Source: Prevotella sp.
GTDB taxonomy: Bacteria > Bacteroidota > Bacteroidia > Bacteroidales > Bacteroidaceae
DNA: 49,686 nt
Reading direction: 5' to 3'
Assembly (NCBI GenBank): GCA_017627765.1
Contig: JAGAGD010000047.1
Coordinates: 1-49,686, forward strand
Part shown: in pieces, positions 39,054 through 47,458 of the stretch
Layout: each line of letters begins with the position of its first letter
How positions within the stretch are numbered: the stretch's first letter is position 1
Position numbers and translations under genes: made by a program
Notes under the pieces: generated by a model
Database searches by the model: none
What the model saw: the letters and a program-made list of their open reading frames with translations, nothing else
Told to the model about the DNA's origin: nothing

Positions 39054-39692
39054 ATGACAATGATTAAGAAAACCAACATTCTACGCCACCTTTGGCTGCT
39101 CGTCTTTCCACTGTTTATGCTCACGGCATGCAGCGAAAGCGACAACGAGCAAGAGGAGTTTCCCGACTGGAAGGCAAAAAACGAGCGTGCATTCAACACC
39201 ATCTATAATTCGGCTGTTGAACAACAGAAGGCTGGAAACAAGACTTGGAAAGTATTCAATGTGTACTCTAAGTCTGAGAGTGTTGCCACTGCACCAGAAG
39301 ACCACATCGTGGTGCGCGTCATAAACGAAGGCACTGGCAGCGGCAGTCCACTCTATACCGACACTGTGAGCATACACTACAGAGGAAAACTATTAGCCTC
39401 AACAAGTTATGCCGACGGCTATATATTCGACAGTTCTTGGGATGGTGAATATAACCTTTCAACGATGAAACCATTTCAGAAACGGCCCGTAAGCAACTTT
39501 GTTGATGGTTTTGCCACTGCGCTTCAGCACATGAACATAGGCGACAGATGGGAAGTTTACATACCATATCAGCTAGGATATGGCAAGAGCGGAACTACAT
39601 CATTAAGCATTCCAGGCTATTCTATGCTCATCTTCGACCTTACGCTCGTAGGATACAGTCGCGTAGGAACAACCGTTCCAGATTGGAAATAA
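39054..39692 (+). CDS. FKBP-type peptidyl-prolyl isomerase, lipoprotein
   Basis: 212 residues from the ATG at 39054 (a second at 39060). Signal peptide with lipobox LTAC; a linker; then an FKBP domain from about residue 95: TDTVSIHYRGKLL, GYIFDSSWDGE, KPVSNFVDGFATALQHMNIGDRWEVYIPYQLGYG, GYSMLIFDLTLV. It speeds proline cis/trans isomerisation in folding envelope proteins, from the periplasmic face or outer membrane. The conserved hydrophobic pocket residues are mostly kept. It is coupled to glyS (two-base gap), a pairing whose meaning is not evident. Confidence 0.9.
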   Translation: MTMIKKTNILRHLWLLVFPLFMLTACSESDNEQEEFPDWKAKNERAFNTIYNSAVEQQKAGNKTWKVFNVYSKSESVATAPEDHIVVRVINEGTGSGSPLYTDTVSIHYRGKLLASTSYADGYIFDSSWDGEYNLSTMKPFQKRPVSNFVDGFATALQHMNIGDRWEVYIPYQLGYGKSGTTSLSIPGYSMLIFDLTLVGYSRVGTTVPDWK

Positions 39693-39696
39693 ATAC

Positions 39697-39776
39697 ATAG
39701 TGCATAATTCACAGCAAATAGTTCATCGTTTTTCATTAGAAAATTAAAGAACTGTCTGCTGTGAGTTATGCACTAT
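39697..39776. terminator. Long inverted repeat after the FKBP gene
   Basis: ATAGTGCATAATTCACAGC (39697-39715) pairs with GCTGTGAGTTATGCACTAT (39758-39776) with one G-U pair over 19 positions, around 42 bases. It begins just after the stop codon. No clear U-run on the plus side; it may block RNase decay or terminate. The arms share words with the low-complexity region at 180-240. Confidence 0.45.
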
Positions 39777-39940
39777 TTGCTTAAGAAAATATAATCTGCT
39801 TTTTTCATAGATGAAAGCGGAGGTACTTACCGCTATCAGCAGGTCTGCAAGCAGCTATCAGACTCACTATTTATTTTATTAACCACAGGCAACAATTATC
39901 AACGTATCTACTACAAACCCTTCAAAAAAAAAAGAGAAAT

Positions 39941-40001
39941 AAATTGTCAACCGAAGGTCACTGTTCGAGAACTTTAGTTCGAGAGGGAAAGTAATTATCA
40001 A
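39941..40001 (-). repeat. R4 element, copy 3 (reversed)
   Basis: Reading on the plus strand, TTGTCAACCGAAGGTCACT is followed by GTTCGAG-AACTTTA-GTTCGAG and AGGGAAAGTAATTATCAA. Both heptamers are intact, 14 bp apart. Ends ten bases before the MATE start codon, so it probably forms part of that leader. Confidence 0.85.
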
Positions 40002-40010
40002 TAAAAAAAC

Positions 40011-41435
40011 ATGCTTCTATCAAAGGCTAAAAGCGAAGCACTGCTACTAAAGATACGCAATGGCGACATCATGAGCAGCAACGACAAACTCAACTTGATT
40101 TTCCAGTTGAGCCTGCCTTCTATTTTAGCACAAGTAACCAACGTCATGATGTTCTTCATAGATCAGGCAATGGTTGGACGGTTAGGAGCACAGGCAGCCG
40201 CTTCCATCGGATTGGTGGAAAGCACCACATGGCTTTTCGGCGGCATTGCAGGAGCAGTCTCAATGGGATTCTCCGTTCAGGTTGCCCATTTCATAGGAGC
40301 CAACGACTTTGAGAAAGCACGCCAAGTGGTGCGTCATGGAATAATTACAGCATTCTGCATGAGTCTGCTCATAATGCTGATAGCCGCCATTGTGTCGCAA
40401 CCACTGCCCTACTGGTTGCGCGGAGGTGCCGACATTGCACCCGATGCCAGCCGCTACTTCCTTATCTTTGCAATGGCTGCACCATTTTTCCAGATGAACA
40501 ATCTGGCTTCGTCTATGCTGAAATGCGAGGGCAACATGCGCATTCCAAGCCTTCTTAGCGTTGTAGTCTGCGTATTAGACGTAGTATTCAACTTCCTGCT
40601 TATCTTCCCTTCGCGAAGCATAAGCTTATTCGGCATCGACATTTTCATTCCAGGAGCAGGACTTGGAGTGACAGGTGCTGCTATAGGTACAGGACTCGCC
40701 TACGTTGTAGTTTCATTAACTCAGTCGTGGATGGCATTCTTCCGCTCAAAGATTCTCTCAGTCAGGATAAACCGCGAGCGGTTTGTCTTTGTTGGAAGTT
40801 ACCTAAAAAATGCCTTCAACATTGGGGCTCCAATGGCATTGCAGATGTTTCTGATGAGTTCAGCACAAGTGATAAGCACAGCCATAGTTGCTCCTTTAGG
40901 CAATTTTGCCATAGCCGCCAACACGTTTGCAATAACAGCCGAGAGCCTCTGCTATATGCCTGGCTACGGTATTGGAGATGCTGCCACAACACTTATAGGA
41001 CAGAGCATGGGAGCAGGACGCAGCGACCTCTGCCGCTCGTTTGCAAGAATGACGGTATGGTCGGGCATGATTATAATGGCTGTGATGGGTGTAATAATGT
41101 ATTTCTTCGCCCACGACATGATGGCAATAATGACTCCTGTAAGCGAGATTCAGCAACTGGGGGCACAAAGTCTGCGCATAGAAGCATTTGCCGAGCCTAT
41201 GTATGCTGCCTCAATCGTAACCTATAGCGTATGCGTTGGAGCAGGCGACACACTGCGCCCAGCACTCATAAACCTGTCGAGCATGTGGTTCGTCAGACTT
41301 ACCTTAGCCTATCTTCTTGCTAAAGACTATGGACTGCCTGGTGTATGGACTGCTATGGCTATAGAACTTACGTTCAGAGGAACATTATTCCTCATACGCC
41401 TATATCGCGGAAAATGGATGAAGAAAATAGTATAG
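40011..41435 (+). CDS. MATE-family multidrug efflux transporter
   Basis: 474 residues, twelve membrane segments in two six-segment halves. Conserved family blocks: QLSLPSILAQVTNVMMFFIDQAMVGRLGA in segment 1, FGGIAGAVSMGFSVQVAHFIGAND in segment 2, and the matching second-half block NTFAITAESLCYMPGYGIGDAATTLIGQSMGAG. It exports cationic drugs or metabolites against sodium or protons at the inner membrane; substrate unknown. An R4 repeat lies directly in front. It converges on the leucine-rich-repeat lipoprotein gene through a shared terminator. Confidence 0.93.
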   Translation: MLLSKAKSEALLLKIRNGDIMSSNDKLNLIFQLSLPSILAQVTNVMMFFIDQAMVGRLGAQAAASIGLVESTTWLFGGIAGAVSMGFSVQVAHFIGANDFEKARQVVRHGIITAFCMSLLIMLIAAIVSQPLPYWLRGGADIAPDASRYFLIFAMAAPFFQMNNLASSMLKCEGNMRIPSLLSVVVCVLDVVFNFLLIFPSRSISLFGIDIFIPGAGLGVTGAAIGTGLAYVVVSLTQSWMAFFRSKILSVRINRERFVFVGSYLKNAFNIGAPMALQMFLMSSAQVISTAIVAPLGNFAIAANTFAITAESLCYMPGYGIGDAATTLIGQSMGAGRSDLCRSFARMTVWSGMIIMAVMGVIMYFFAHDMMAIMTPVSEIQQLGAQSLRIEAFAEPMYAASIVTYSVCVGAGDTLRPALINLSSMWFVRLTLAYLLAKDYGLPGVWTAMAIELTFRGTLFLIRLYRGKWMKKIV

Positions 41436-41520
41436 TGATTCTCCGCTTTCAGGTTGAAGTTCCAAACATAAATAAATTCTGATATGCTTTTTGATATAGA
41501 TATATTAAAATGCATAATAA

Positions 41521-41561
41521 AATAAAAGGAGTGCAATCTCAACGAATGCACTCCTTTTATT
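41521..41561. terminator. Bidirectional terminator between MATE and LRR genes
   Basis: AATAAAAGGAGTGCA (41521-41535) and TGCACTCCTTTTATT (41547-41561) form a perfect 15-bp stem with A- and T-runs in both directions, between two convergent genes. Confidence 0.9.
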
Positions 41562-41575
41562 GCAAAACAAGCCAA

Positions 41576-42565
41576 CTAAATACTCTTTATCACATCCTTA
41601 TACTGACTCCATGCCACATCCGACTTATATCTTTCTACATACTCAGAAGGAACATAGATATAAAACGAATCATTGGTTACAGGAAACACATTAGTTCCTA
41701 ATGCTGGCGGTTCTTTTGCCATAATTACAACATCCTTCAGAGAACAGCACCCCCAAAAAGCCTTGTCGCCTATTGACTTTACATTTTTGCCAAGATGTAA
41801 CGACTTTAAATATATACATTCATCGAAAGCTCTATCCGAAATCTGCACATCACCATCTGGAATAGTTAAATCAGAAATCCCTACACAAGAAGTAAAGGCA
41901 CCACTTCCAATATATTTAAGATTGTCGGAGAACTCTACGCTAATATAAAAACAGCCATAGAATGCACTTGCACCGACATATTCCACATTCTTCAAATTTA
42001 TATTTTTCAACATTCCACAATGATAAAAAGCACTATCGCCAATAAACTTCACCGATGAAAGATCAATCTCATCAAGATTAATACATGAACTGAAAGCACG
42101 GCTTTCTATACTCGACAAACTACTTGGGATATTTATATTATAAAATTCACAGTCTTCAAATGCCTTTCTCCCTATTGTAGTGAGCTTATAATGAGTACTG
42201 TCAAGAACAACTTCCGTGCATAGGCTTATTGTTTCTATTCCACCATACTTGGGGTGAAATGGAGAAATGTCACTACCTCTTACAACCAAGAAGGTGTCAA
42301 CAATAGAATATTTTATGTAATTATTAATAGTATTATGTATGTGATTAATAAAGAAATCCTTATATTTTTCACCGTCAAATCCGTATAAAACATCTTTATC
42401 AAGCACACCATCCATATAAATATCGAAGTTTCTCACCTGAATAATTGAGTCGGATGGTACGTCATCAATAATAGGATCAATTATGTCATCATCTTTTCCA
42501 CAGCCTATCATGCTCATAACTATCGCCATTATGGCAAACAATGCTAATTGGTTAATCGTTTTCAT
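41576..42565 (-). CDS. BspA-type leucine-rich-repeat lipoprotein
   Basis: 329 residues. Signal peptide with lipobox MIGC (Cys about 22) followed by acidic residues. From about 130 to 300 there are LRR_5 (BspA/TpLRR) repeats, period about 23 residues, with the consensus IGxxAFxxCxxLxxIxLxxxxxxI: IGRKAFEDCEF, IESRAFSSCIN, IGDSAFYHCGM, VGASAFYGCFY, IGSGAFTSCVG, ISDRAFDECIY, IGDKAFWGCCS. BspA-like proteins mediate adherence in oral and gut anaerobes. The C-terminal portion (IYVPSEYVERYKSDVAWSQYKDVIKSI) is the usual end of this group. Single gene on the minus strand. Confidence 0.9.
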   Translation of the reverse strand: MKTINQLALFAIMAIVMSMIGCGKDDDIIDPIIDDVPSDSIIQVRNFDIYMDGVLDKDVLYGFDGEKYKDFFINHIHNTINNYIKYSIVDTFLVVRGSDISPFHPKYGGIETISLCTEVVLDSTHYKLTTIGRKAFEDCEFYNINIPSSLSSIESRAFSSCINLDEIDLSSVKFIGDSAFYHCGMLKNINLKNVEYVGASAFYGCFYISVEFSDNLKYIGSGAFTSCVGISDLTIPDGDVQISDRAFDECIYLKSLHLGKNVKSIGDKAFWGCCSLKDVVIMAKEPPALGTNVFPVTNDSFYIYVPSEYVERYKSDVAWSQYKDVIKSI

Positions 42566-42813
42566 ATTGTATATGTTTTATGAGTTAATTTTTGATTATA
42601 TAAATTCTTTAGTCTTTAAGTTGAAAGTTAATACCAAAACTATTTAATTACAAATATAAGAATTATTTTCAAAATTAAACATTTTTGGTTAGAATAATTA
42701 ACAAATATACCAAATCTTATTTCTTACTTTCACAACATAAACTCCCAAACAAACTATATTATTCTGCCATCTTGTCACACTTAAACAAAAGAAAAATGCA
42801 ATAAATTTCATTT

Positions 42814-42828
42814 TGGCACGGCGTTTGT
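42814..42828 (+). promoter_or_regulatory. Sigma-54-like promoter before dnaK
   Basis: TGGCAC-GGCGT-TTGT fits the -24/-12 pattern TGGCAC-N5-TTGC with only the last base changed. Predicted start near 42840, giving a leader of about 118 bases. No TAnnTTTG box was found in the rest of the gap (42566-42957), which is otherwise AT-rich with nothing else recognisable. Confidence 0.5.
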
Positions 42829-42957
42829 TATATATATGAATGAAAGCGCAAACAAACTTAAGATTGTGAGGTTTAAAAGAAAGACGATAACCTCCTTGAA
42901 ATAAACAAGCGCGTATTTAAATAATAAGAATAATAACAAATAAAAAAGATAAAAACA

Positions 42958-44889
42958 ATGGGAAAGATTATTGGAATTGACTTAGGTACAACTAACAGTT
43001 GCGTTTCTGTTTTCGAAGGAAACGAACCAGTTGTAATCGCTAACAGCGAAGGAAAGCGTACTACTCCATCAGTAGTAGGATTCGTAAAAGACGGTGAGCG
43101 CAAGGTGGGCGACCCTGCTAAGCGTCAGGCTATCACAAACCCAAAGAACACTGTCTACTCTATAAAGCGCTTCATGGGTGAGACCTACGAACAGGCACGC
43201 AAAGAGGCAGAGCGCGTTCCTTTCACAGTTGTAAACGAAGGCGGCTATCCACGTGTTGACATCGACGGACGCAAATATACTCCACAGGAGATTTCTGCTA
43301 TGGTACTTCAGAAAATGAAGAAGACAGCAGAAGACTATCTCGGACAGGAAGTAACAGAAGCTGTTATCACTGTTCCTGCATACTTCAGCGACTCTCAGCG
43401 TCAGGCTACAAAAGAAGCAGGACAGATTGCAGGTCTCGAAGTTAAGCGTATCGTAAACGAGCCTACAGCAGCAGCACTGGCTTACGGTGTTGACAAGGCT
43501 AACAAAGACATGAAGATTGCAGTCTTCGACTTAGGTGGCGGTACTTTCGATATCTCTATCCTCGAATTTGGAGGTGGCGTATTCGAAGTGCTTTCAACCA
43601 ATGGTGACACTCACTTAGGCGGTGACGACTTCGACCAGGTGATCATCGACTGGCTCGTAAACGACTTCAAGGCTAACGAAGGCATCGACCTCTCTAAAGA
43701 CCCAATGGCTATGCAGCGTCTGAAGGAAGCAGCAGAGAAGGCTAAGATTGAGTTGTCAAGCACAACTTCTACAGAAATCAACCTGCCATATATCTCAGCA
43801 GAAGGCGGTGTACCAAAACACTTGGTTAAGACTCTGACACGTTCACAGTTTGAACAGTTGGCTCATGGTCTCATCCAGGCTTGTCTCATCCCTTGCCAGA
43901 ATGCAGTACGCGACGCAAAACTCTCAACAAGCGATATCGACGAAGTTATCCTCGTAGGTGGTTCAAGCCGTATACCTGCAGTTCAGGCTCTCGTGAAGAA
44001 CTACTTCGGAAAAGAGCCTTCAAAAGGAGTTAACCCCGACGAAGTAGTAGCAGTAGGTGCATCTATTCAGGGAGCTGTGCTCAATCAGGAATTTGGAAAA
44101 GACGGAGGTATTGTTCTTCTCGACGTAACTCCTCTTACACTTGGTATCGAAACACTCGGAGGTGTAATGACAAAACTCATCGAAGCAAACACAACAATTC
44201 CTTGCAAGAAGAGCGAGACATTCTCTACCGCAGCCGACAACCAGACCGAAGTAACAATACATGTTTTGCAAGGTGAGCGCCCAATGGCAGCACAGAACAA
44301 GTCTATCGGACAGTTCAACCTTACAGGCATTGCCCCAGCTCGTCGCGGCGTTCCACAGATTGAAGTAACATTCGATATCGACGCAAACGGTATCCTCTCT
44401 GTATCAGCAAAAGATAAGGCTACAGGCAAAGAGCAGGCCATCCGAATCGAAGCAAGCAGCGGATTGAGCAAAGAAGAAATAGACCGCATGAAGGCAGAGG
44501 CAGAGCAGAATGCAGAAAACGACAAGAAAGAGCGTGAACGCATCGACAAGCTCAACCAGGCAGACTCAATGATATTCTCTACAGAGACATTCCTCAACGA
44601 AAATGGCGACAAGCTGCCAGCCGACCAGCGTCCAGCAATCGACAGCGCACTCCAAACTCTTAAGGAAGCTCACAAGAGCGGTGACCTCACAGCCATCGAC
44701 AATGCAATGAACAACCTCAACCAGGTCATGCAGACAGCCAGTCAGCAGATGTATAGTCAGGCAGGTCCTCAGCCAGGTGCCGATGCTGGTGCAGGTTTCA
44801 ACGGCCAGCAAGCAGGCGGTCAGCAACAGCAAACCAACCAGACCAATAACGACAACATCCAAGACGCTGACTTTGAGGAGGTGAAGTAA
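42958..44889 (+). CDS. dnaK: Chaperone DnaK (Hsp70)
   Basis: 643 residues. Nucleotide-binding domain with [14 protein letters not shown] at 4-17, the [29 protein letters not shown] and [13 protein letters not shown] blocks, and [11 protein letters not shown]; the substrate-binding domain starts after the hydrophobic linker VVLLDVTPL-type segment near 385; a helical lid and a Gly/Gln/Asn-rich tail end in DADFEEVK-type acidic residues. ATP-driven chaperone working with DnaJ and GrpE, neither of which is in this window. It is a single-gene unit with a terminator, and with a sigma-54-like promoter instead of the usual box. Confidence 0.98.
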   Translation: MGKIIGIDLGTTNSCVSVFEGNEPVVIANSEGKRTTPSVVGFVKDGERKVGDPAKRQAITNPKNTVYSIKRFMGETYEQARKEAERVPFTVVNEGGYPRVDIDGRKYTPQEISAMVLQKMKKTAEDYLGQEVTEAVITVPAYFSDSQRQATKEAGQIAGLEVKRIVNEPTAAALAYGVDKANKDMKIAVFDLGGGTFDISILEFGGGVFEVLSTNGDTHLGGDDFDQVIIDWLVNDFKANEGIDLSKDPMAMQRLKEAAEKAKIELSSTTSTEINLPYISAEGGVPKHLVKTLTRSQFEQLAHGLIQACLIPCQNAVRDAKLSTSDIDEVILVGGSSRIPAVQALVKNYFGKEPSKGVNPDEVVAVGASIQGAVLNQEFGKDGGIVLLDVTPLTLGIETLGGVMTKLIEANTTIPCKKSETFSTAADNQTEVTIHVLQGERPMAAQNKSIGQFNLTGIAPARRGVPQIEVTFDIDANGILSVSAKDKATGKEQAIRIEASSGLSKEEIDRMKAEAEQNAENDKKERERIDKLNQADSMIFSTETFLNENGDKLPADQRPAIDSALQTLKEAHKSGDLTAIDNAMNNLNQVMQTASQQMYSQAGPQPGADAGAGFNGQQAGGQQQQTNQTNNDNIQDADFEEVK

Positions 44890-44917
44890 TAGATTGAGAA
44901 CATAACGATACATAATA

Positions 44918-44956
44918 AAGCCCGTGTAGACTAAATGTTTACACGGGCTTATTTTT
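44918..44956 (+). terminator. Terminator of dnaK
   Basis: AAGCCCGTGTA (44918-44928) pairs with TACACGGGCTT (44940-44950), followed by ATTTTTATT. Confidence 0.9.
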
Positions 44957-45040
44957 ATTAATGCTTGTATAGATTCTAGCTTGGCCTGGGGTGGTTTCTT
45001 GTCTGCGGATAAACATGGTTTTTTACTAATGAAAAAACAA

Positions 45041-45195
45041 TGCAAATACAGAAACTATATTCTGGTATAACGGTTCTATAGCTCGCAATAATAAAGAATA
45101 CTGCAAATACAGAAACTATATTCTGGTATTACAGTTCTATAGCTCGCCTACAATAATAAAGAATAATGCAAATACTGAAACGATATTGTGGTGGT
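45041..45195. repeat. Tandem 61-65-bp repeat after the 45229 gene
   Basis: TGCAAATACAGAAACTATAT begins copies at 45041, 45102 and (diverged, partial) 45167. Each full copy includes TTCTATAGCTCGC, the complement of a sequence like the final codons of the adjacent lipoprotein gene, so the unit seems to derive from that 3-prime end. No coding frame runs through it. Confidence 0.8.
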
Positions 45196-45228
45196 GATGC
45201 CGTGAGAAATATAAAATGTCGTGTGTTT

Positions 45229-46158
45229 TTACAGTTCTACAGCTTGCCAACCATAGTCTTGATAGTAGCGTATTTTGAGGTTATGGCTATGCACATATTC
45301 TTGCAGTTGCTCTTTTCTTACTGCTTCTCTTACTTCCTGATTGGAGTGCATATTATGATATACTTCGTAGTGCTTGCCGAAGATGTGCTTGGCACTGGCT
45401 TCATTACCAGCACCATCTTCCGTTTGTTCAAAAGCTGTAACAACTGGTTTTCCATTATTCTGCCTTACAATCATGCAGCCTGAGTGATTGCCACCCGATA
45501 CCGTTTTCAACGTGTCGCCTGCAACATTATACCAATCAATCCAGCAGTCGCACCACACACGAGTCTCATTGCTGCCCTCCTCCTCCGCTACAATCATCAG
45601 CGTTGGTATGCAAAGTTGTCCCTGAAGATAGTGCGGTGCGATGTTCTTCGTCAGATAATTACACATGGCATTGCGTACAGCCTGTTCCTTGCGGTTTATT
45701 TCAATATGACGGATGCAGTCCTGCTTATGACCGTCGAAGTCTGACATCAGCCACTGCCCGTTCACTTTCTCCATGTACAGTTTGTGTTCCTCAACATCGC
45801 TGCTTTCGTCAAACGAGCCATCCTCCCATTTCTGCCTAACCTTGATGGTTGCAACAGCATGAGTCTTGTCTGTCTGCTCTATGCCAGTCACTTCATAGTC
45901 TGCTATCGAGCCTCCATTGCCTGTAACAAAGTAGTAGAGCCATTCATGATCCATAGCCTCATGCTCTGGCAGATGATTGAACATCGTGTCCAGCACGGCA
46001 TAGAAATCAGCTGTCATAAAGTCCTTCGACTGTTCCAGCAACTCATGGTCTGGAATATATTTACACAGTTCCGCAGCTCTTTCTCGCAAATACTCTTCTT
46101 TGTTGCCGCATGCACTAATCAGCAAGGCAGCAACAGCTATGACTATAAGTTTCTTCAT
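45229..46158 (-). CDS. Lipoprotein of unknown function
   Basis: 309 residues. Lipobox LISAC (Cys about 17). Two related halves can be made out: about 20-155 (YFVTGNGGSIADYEVTGIEQTDKTHAVATIKVRQKW, ending GQWLMSDFDG) and 165-300 (WIDWYNVAGDTLKTVSGGNHSGCMIVRQNNGKPVVTAFEQ). The first resembles NTF2-like/DUF3828 exported domains, but I am not certain. The C terminus is charged and helical (SNQEVREAVRKEQLQEYVHSH). Probably anchored in the envelope. Sequence related to its last codons recurs in the tandem repeat downstream. A -7 box is at 46247-46254. Confidence 0.7.
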   Translation of the reverse strand: MKKLIVIAVAALLISACGNKEEYLRERAAELCKYIPDHELLEQSKDFMTADFYAVLDTMFNHLPEHEAMDHEWLYYFVTGNGGSIADYEVTGIEQTDKTHAVATIKVRQKWEDGSFDESSDVEEHKLYMEKVNGQWLMSDFDGHKQDCIRHIEINRKEQAVRNAMCNYLTKNIAPHYLQGQLCIPTLMIVAEEEGSNETRVWCDCWIDWYNVAGDTLKTVSGGNHSGCMIVRQNNGKPVVTAFEQTEDGAGNEASAKHIFGKHYEVYHNMHSNQEVREAVRKEQLQEYVHSHNLKIRYYQDYGWQAVEL

Positions 46159-46246
46159 TCTTCCTTGATAATTATAGTTTTTCTATTAGTCAGATTTTAA
46201 TTCCGACTGGAATGGATGTGTCACTCTACATATTTCCTTAGCACTG

Positions 46247-46254
46247 CAAAGATA
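46247..46254 (-). promoter_or_regulatory. Candidate -7 box of the 45229 lipoprotein gene
   Basis: Minus strand TATCTTTG, about 90 bases before the start codon; no clear -33 TTG. Confidence 0.4.
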
Positions 46255-46325
46255 ATAAAAATTTCCCTTTCTTTTTATTTTATAATTTAATAGTGAAAAT
46301 ATTTTCACATAATCACAAACAAGAC

Positions 46326-46360
46326 TCCCCACATAGTCAAAAAAAACGGCTATGTGGGGA
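46326..46360 (-). terminator. Terminator of the 46396 gene
   Basis: TCCCCACATAG (46326-46336) pairs with CTATGTGGGGA (46350-46360); the minus-strand tail is GTCTTGTTTG. Confidence 0.6.
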
Positions 46361-46395
46361 TTTGATTTTCAAAAAGAATTAAAAATAAGTCTCGT

Positions 46396-46794
46396 TTACA
46401 TGAAGGCTTTGGCAATTAGTTTTGCAGTATCGCCTTCATAATAGCGAATTTCGGTTACTGGCTGATACTGGAAATCTACGAAACGGAATAGTTGGACTGC
46501 TGCGAAAGATTGTTTTTCAGAGACAGCCAATTCCAGTCGGAGGTTGCTTGTGGCAGCCTTTTCTATTTCACCCGTCTTCTCTACAACTTGTTGAAGAGTT
46601 GAGTTGTCGGCTTTCAGTATTTGCTCTATCTTTGAAGACTTATCGGGTGTGTACTCGTATGTTTCAAGACTAATTTTCTCACTTGTTGGAGAATATACCA
46701 GTGTTTTCTTCAGTCCTAAGAATGATTTATGCAGTTCTATGCTTGGATACTTCACGAGGCTGCTGCCTATTTCCATTTGACTTAATGATGCCAT
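46396..46794 (-). CDS. Hypothetical cytoplasmic protein
   Basis: 132 residues, no signal peptide or membrane segment. It opens MASLSQMEIGSSLVKYPSIELHKSFLGLKKTLVYSPTSEK and has a central helical region (KSSKIEQILKADNSTLQQVVEKTGEIEKA) and a beta-rich end (FRFVDFQYQPVTEIRYYEGDTAKLIAKAFM). I do not recognise it. It has a plausible terminator and stands alone between the 45229 lipoprotein and the corrinoid operon, so the context is not informative. Coding bias over the whole length and the terminator support a real gene. Confidence 0.6.
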   Translation of the reverse strand: MASLSQMEIGSSLVKYPSIELHKSFLGLKKTLVYSPTSEKISLETYEYTPDKSSKIEQILKADNSTLQQVVEKTGEIEKAATSNLRLELAVSEKQSFAAVQLFRFVDFQYQPVTEIRYYEGDTAKLIAKAFM

Positions 46795-46959
46795 AATTTC
46801 TTTTTTCTTTTTTGTGTTTATAAATATATGTTTAAGACGGAGACAGTAATTCAGTTCTCTGCCAAGATGTGAATGAACAGAAAACGAACTGCTTCCTATA
46901 AATAAATGTAGTTTCTGGAATATGAAACTAAAAACAAACTGTTGGAAAAAGAAATATGC

Positions 46960-47376
46960 CTAACGAATGATTCGCCTCAGCCAATATACATAGTAAAGGC
47001 ATGAGGCGGGGGCAAAGAGTGTGGCACTGCGTTGGTGCAGACTCTCGCCAAAGCAATCGAATAAGAGTGAATGAAACTTGTTGTGGAACTGAAAGCGACA
47101 GACTGTCCGCTCTGGGTTTGGTCCTGTAGTTGGCAGAACCCGATGATTGCGCGAACCCATCAGTTGTGATGTGCTGCGTGCATCGGTCAGTATTGCAGCC
47201 TGCGTTTGCAGATTTCTTATGTCAAGGTCGTCAACAGCATAGTTGGTTTCGTCTGATTTAGTGAAACTTGCTGAGTCTTCTGGCTGTGTCTGCAAACCAA
47301 TATTGATGCTGCTCGCAATGGGCATTAGAATCATTGCAAACAATAGGATGATGGCTTTTAGACTATGCTGCTTCAT
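46960..47376 (-). CDS. Small exported protein, third gene of the corrinoid operon
   Basis: 138 residues from the ATG at 47376. An N-terminal hydrophobic segment (AIILLFAMILMPIASSI, about 8-24) is a signal or anchor; the middle is polar and acidic (QPEDSASFTKSDETNYAVDDLDIRNLQ); the end is Arg-rich and aromatic (ASCLYYVYWLRRIIR). I do not recognise it. The open frame continues upstream to 47493, but that part is pure R3 repeat read as LKLRLK..., so it is discarded. The start codon abuts the R3 tract, which in turn abuts the cobD stop, so it is most likely in the same operon. A role in corrinoid handling is guessed from position only. Confidence 0.5.
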   Translation of the reverse strand: MKQHSLKAIILLFAMILMPIASSINIGLQTQPEDSASFTKSDETNYAVDDLDIRNLQTQAAILTDARSTSQLMGSRNHRVLPTTGPNPERTVCRFQFHNKFHSLLFDCFGESLHQRSATLFAPASCLYYVYWLRRIIR

Positions 47377-47377
47377 T

Positions 47378-47458
47378 AACTTTAACCTTAACTTTAACTT
47401 TAACCTTAACTTTAACCTTAACTTTAACGATAACGGGAACGGGAACGGGAACTTTAAC
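47378..47458. repeat. R3 hexamer tract between cobD and the next gene
   Basis: Fourteen AAC triplets in exact 6-bp register (47378 to 47458); spacers TTT, CTT, GAT and GGG. One end gives the TAA stop of cobD (47456-47454), the other lies one base from the ATG of the 46960-47376 gene. Confidence 0.9.

Noticed and set aside
45041-45195. Possible CRISPR array
   Set aside because: The units are contiguous with no unique spacers of regular length, there are only two and a half copies, and no cas gene is near.
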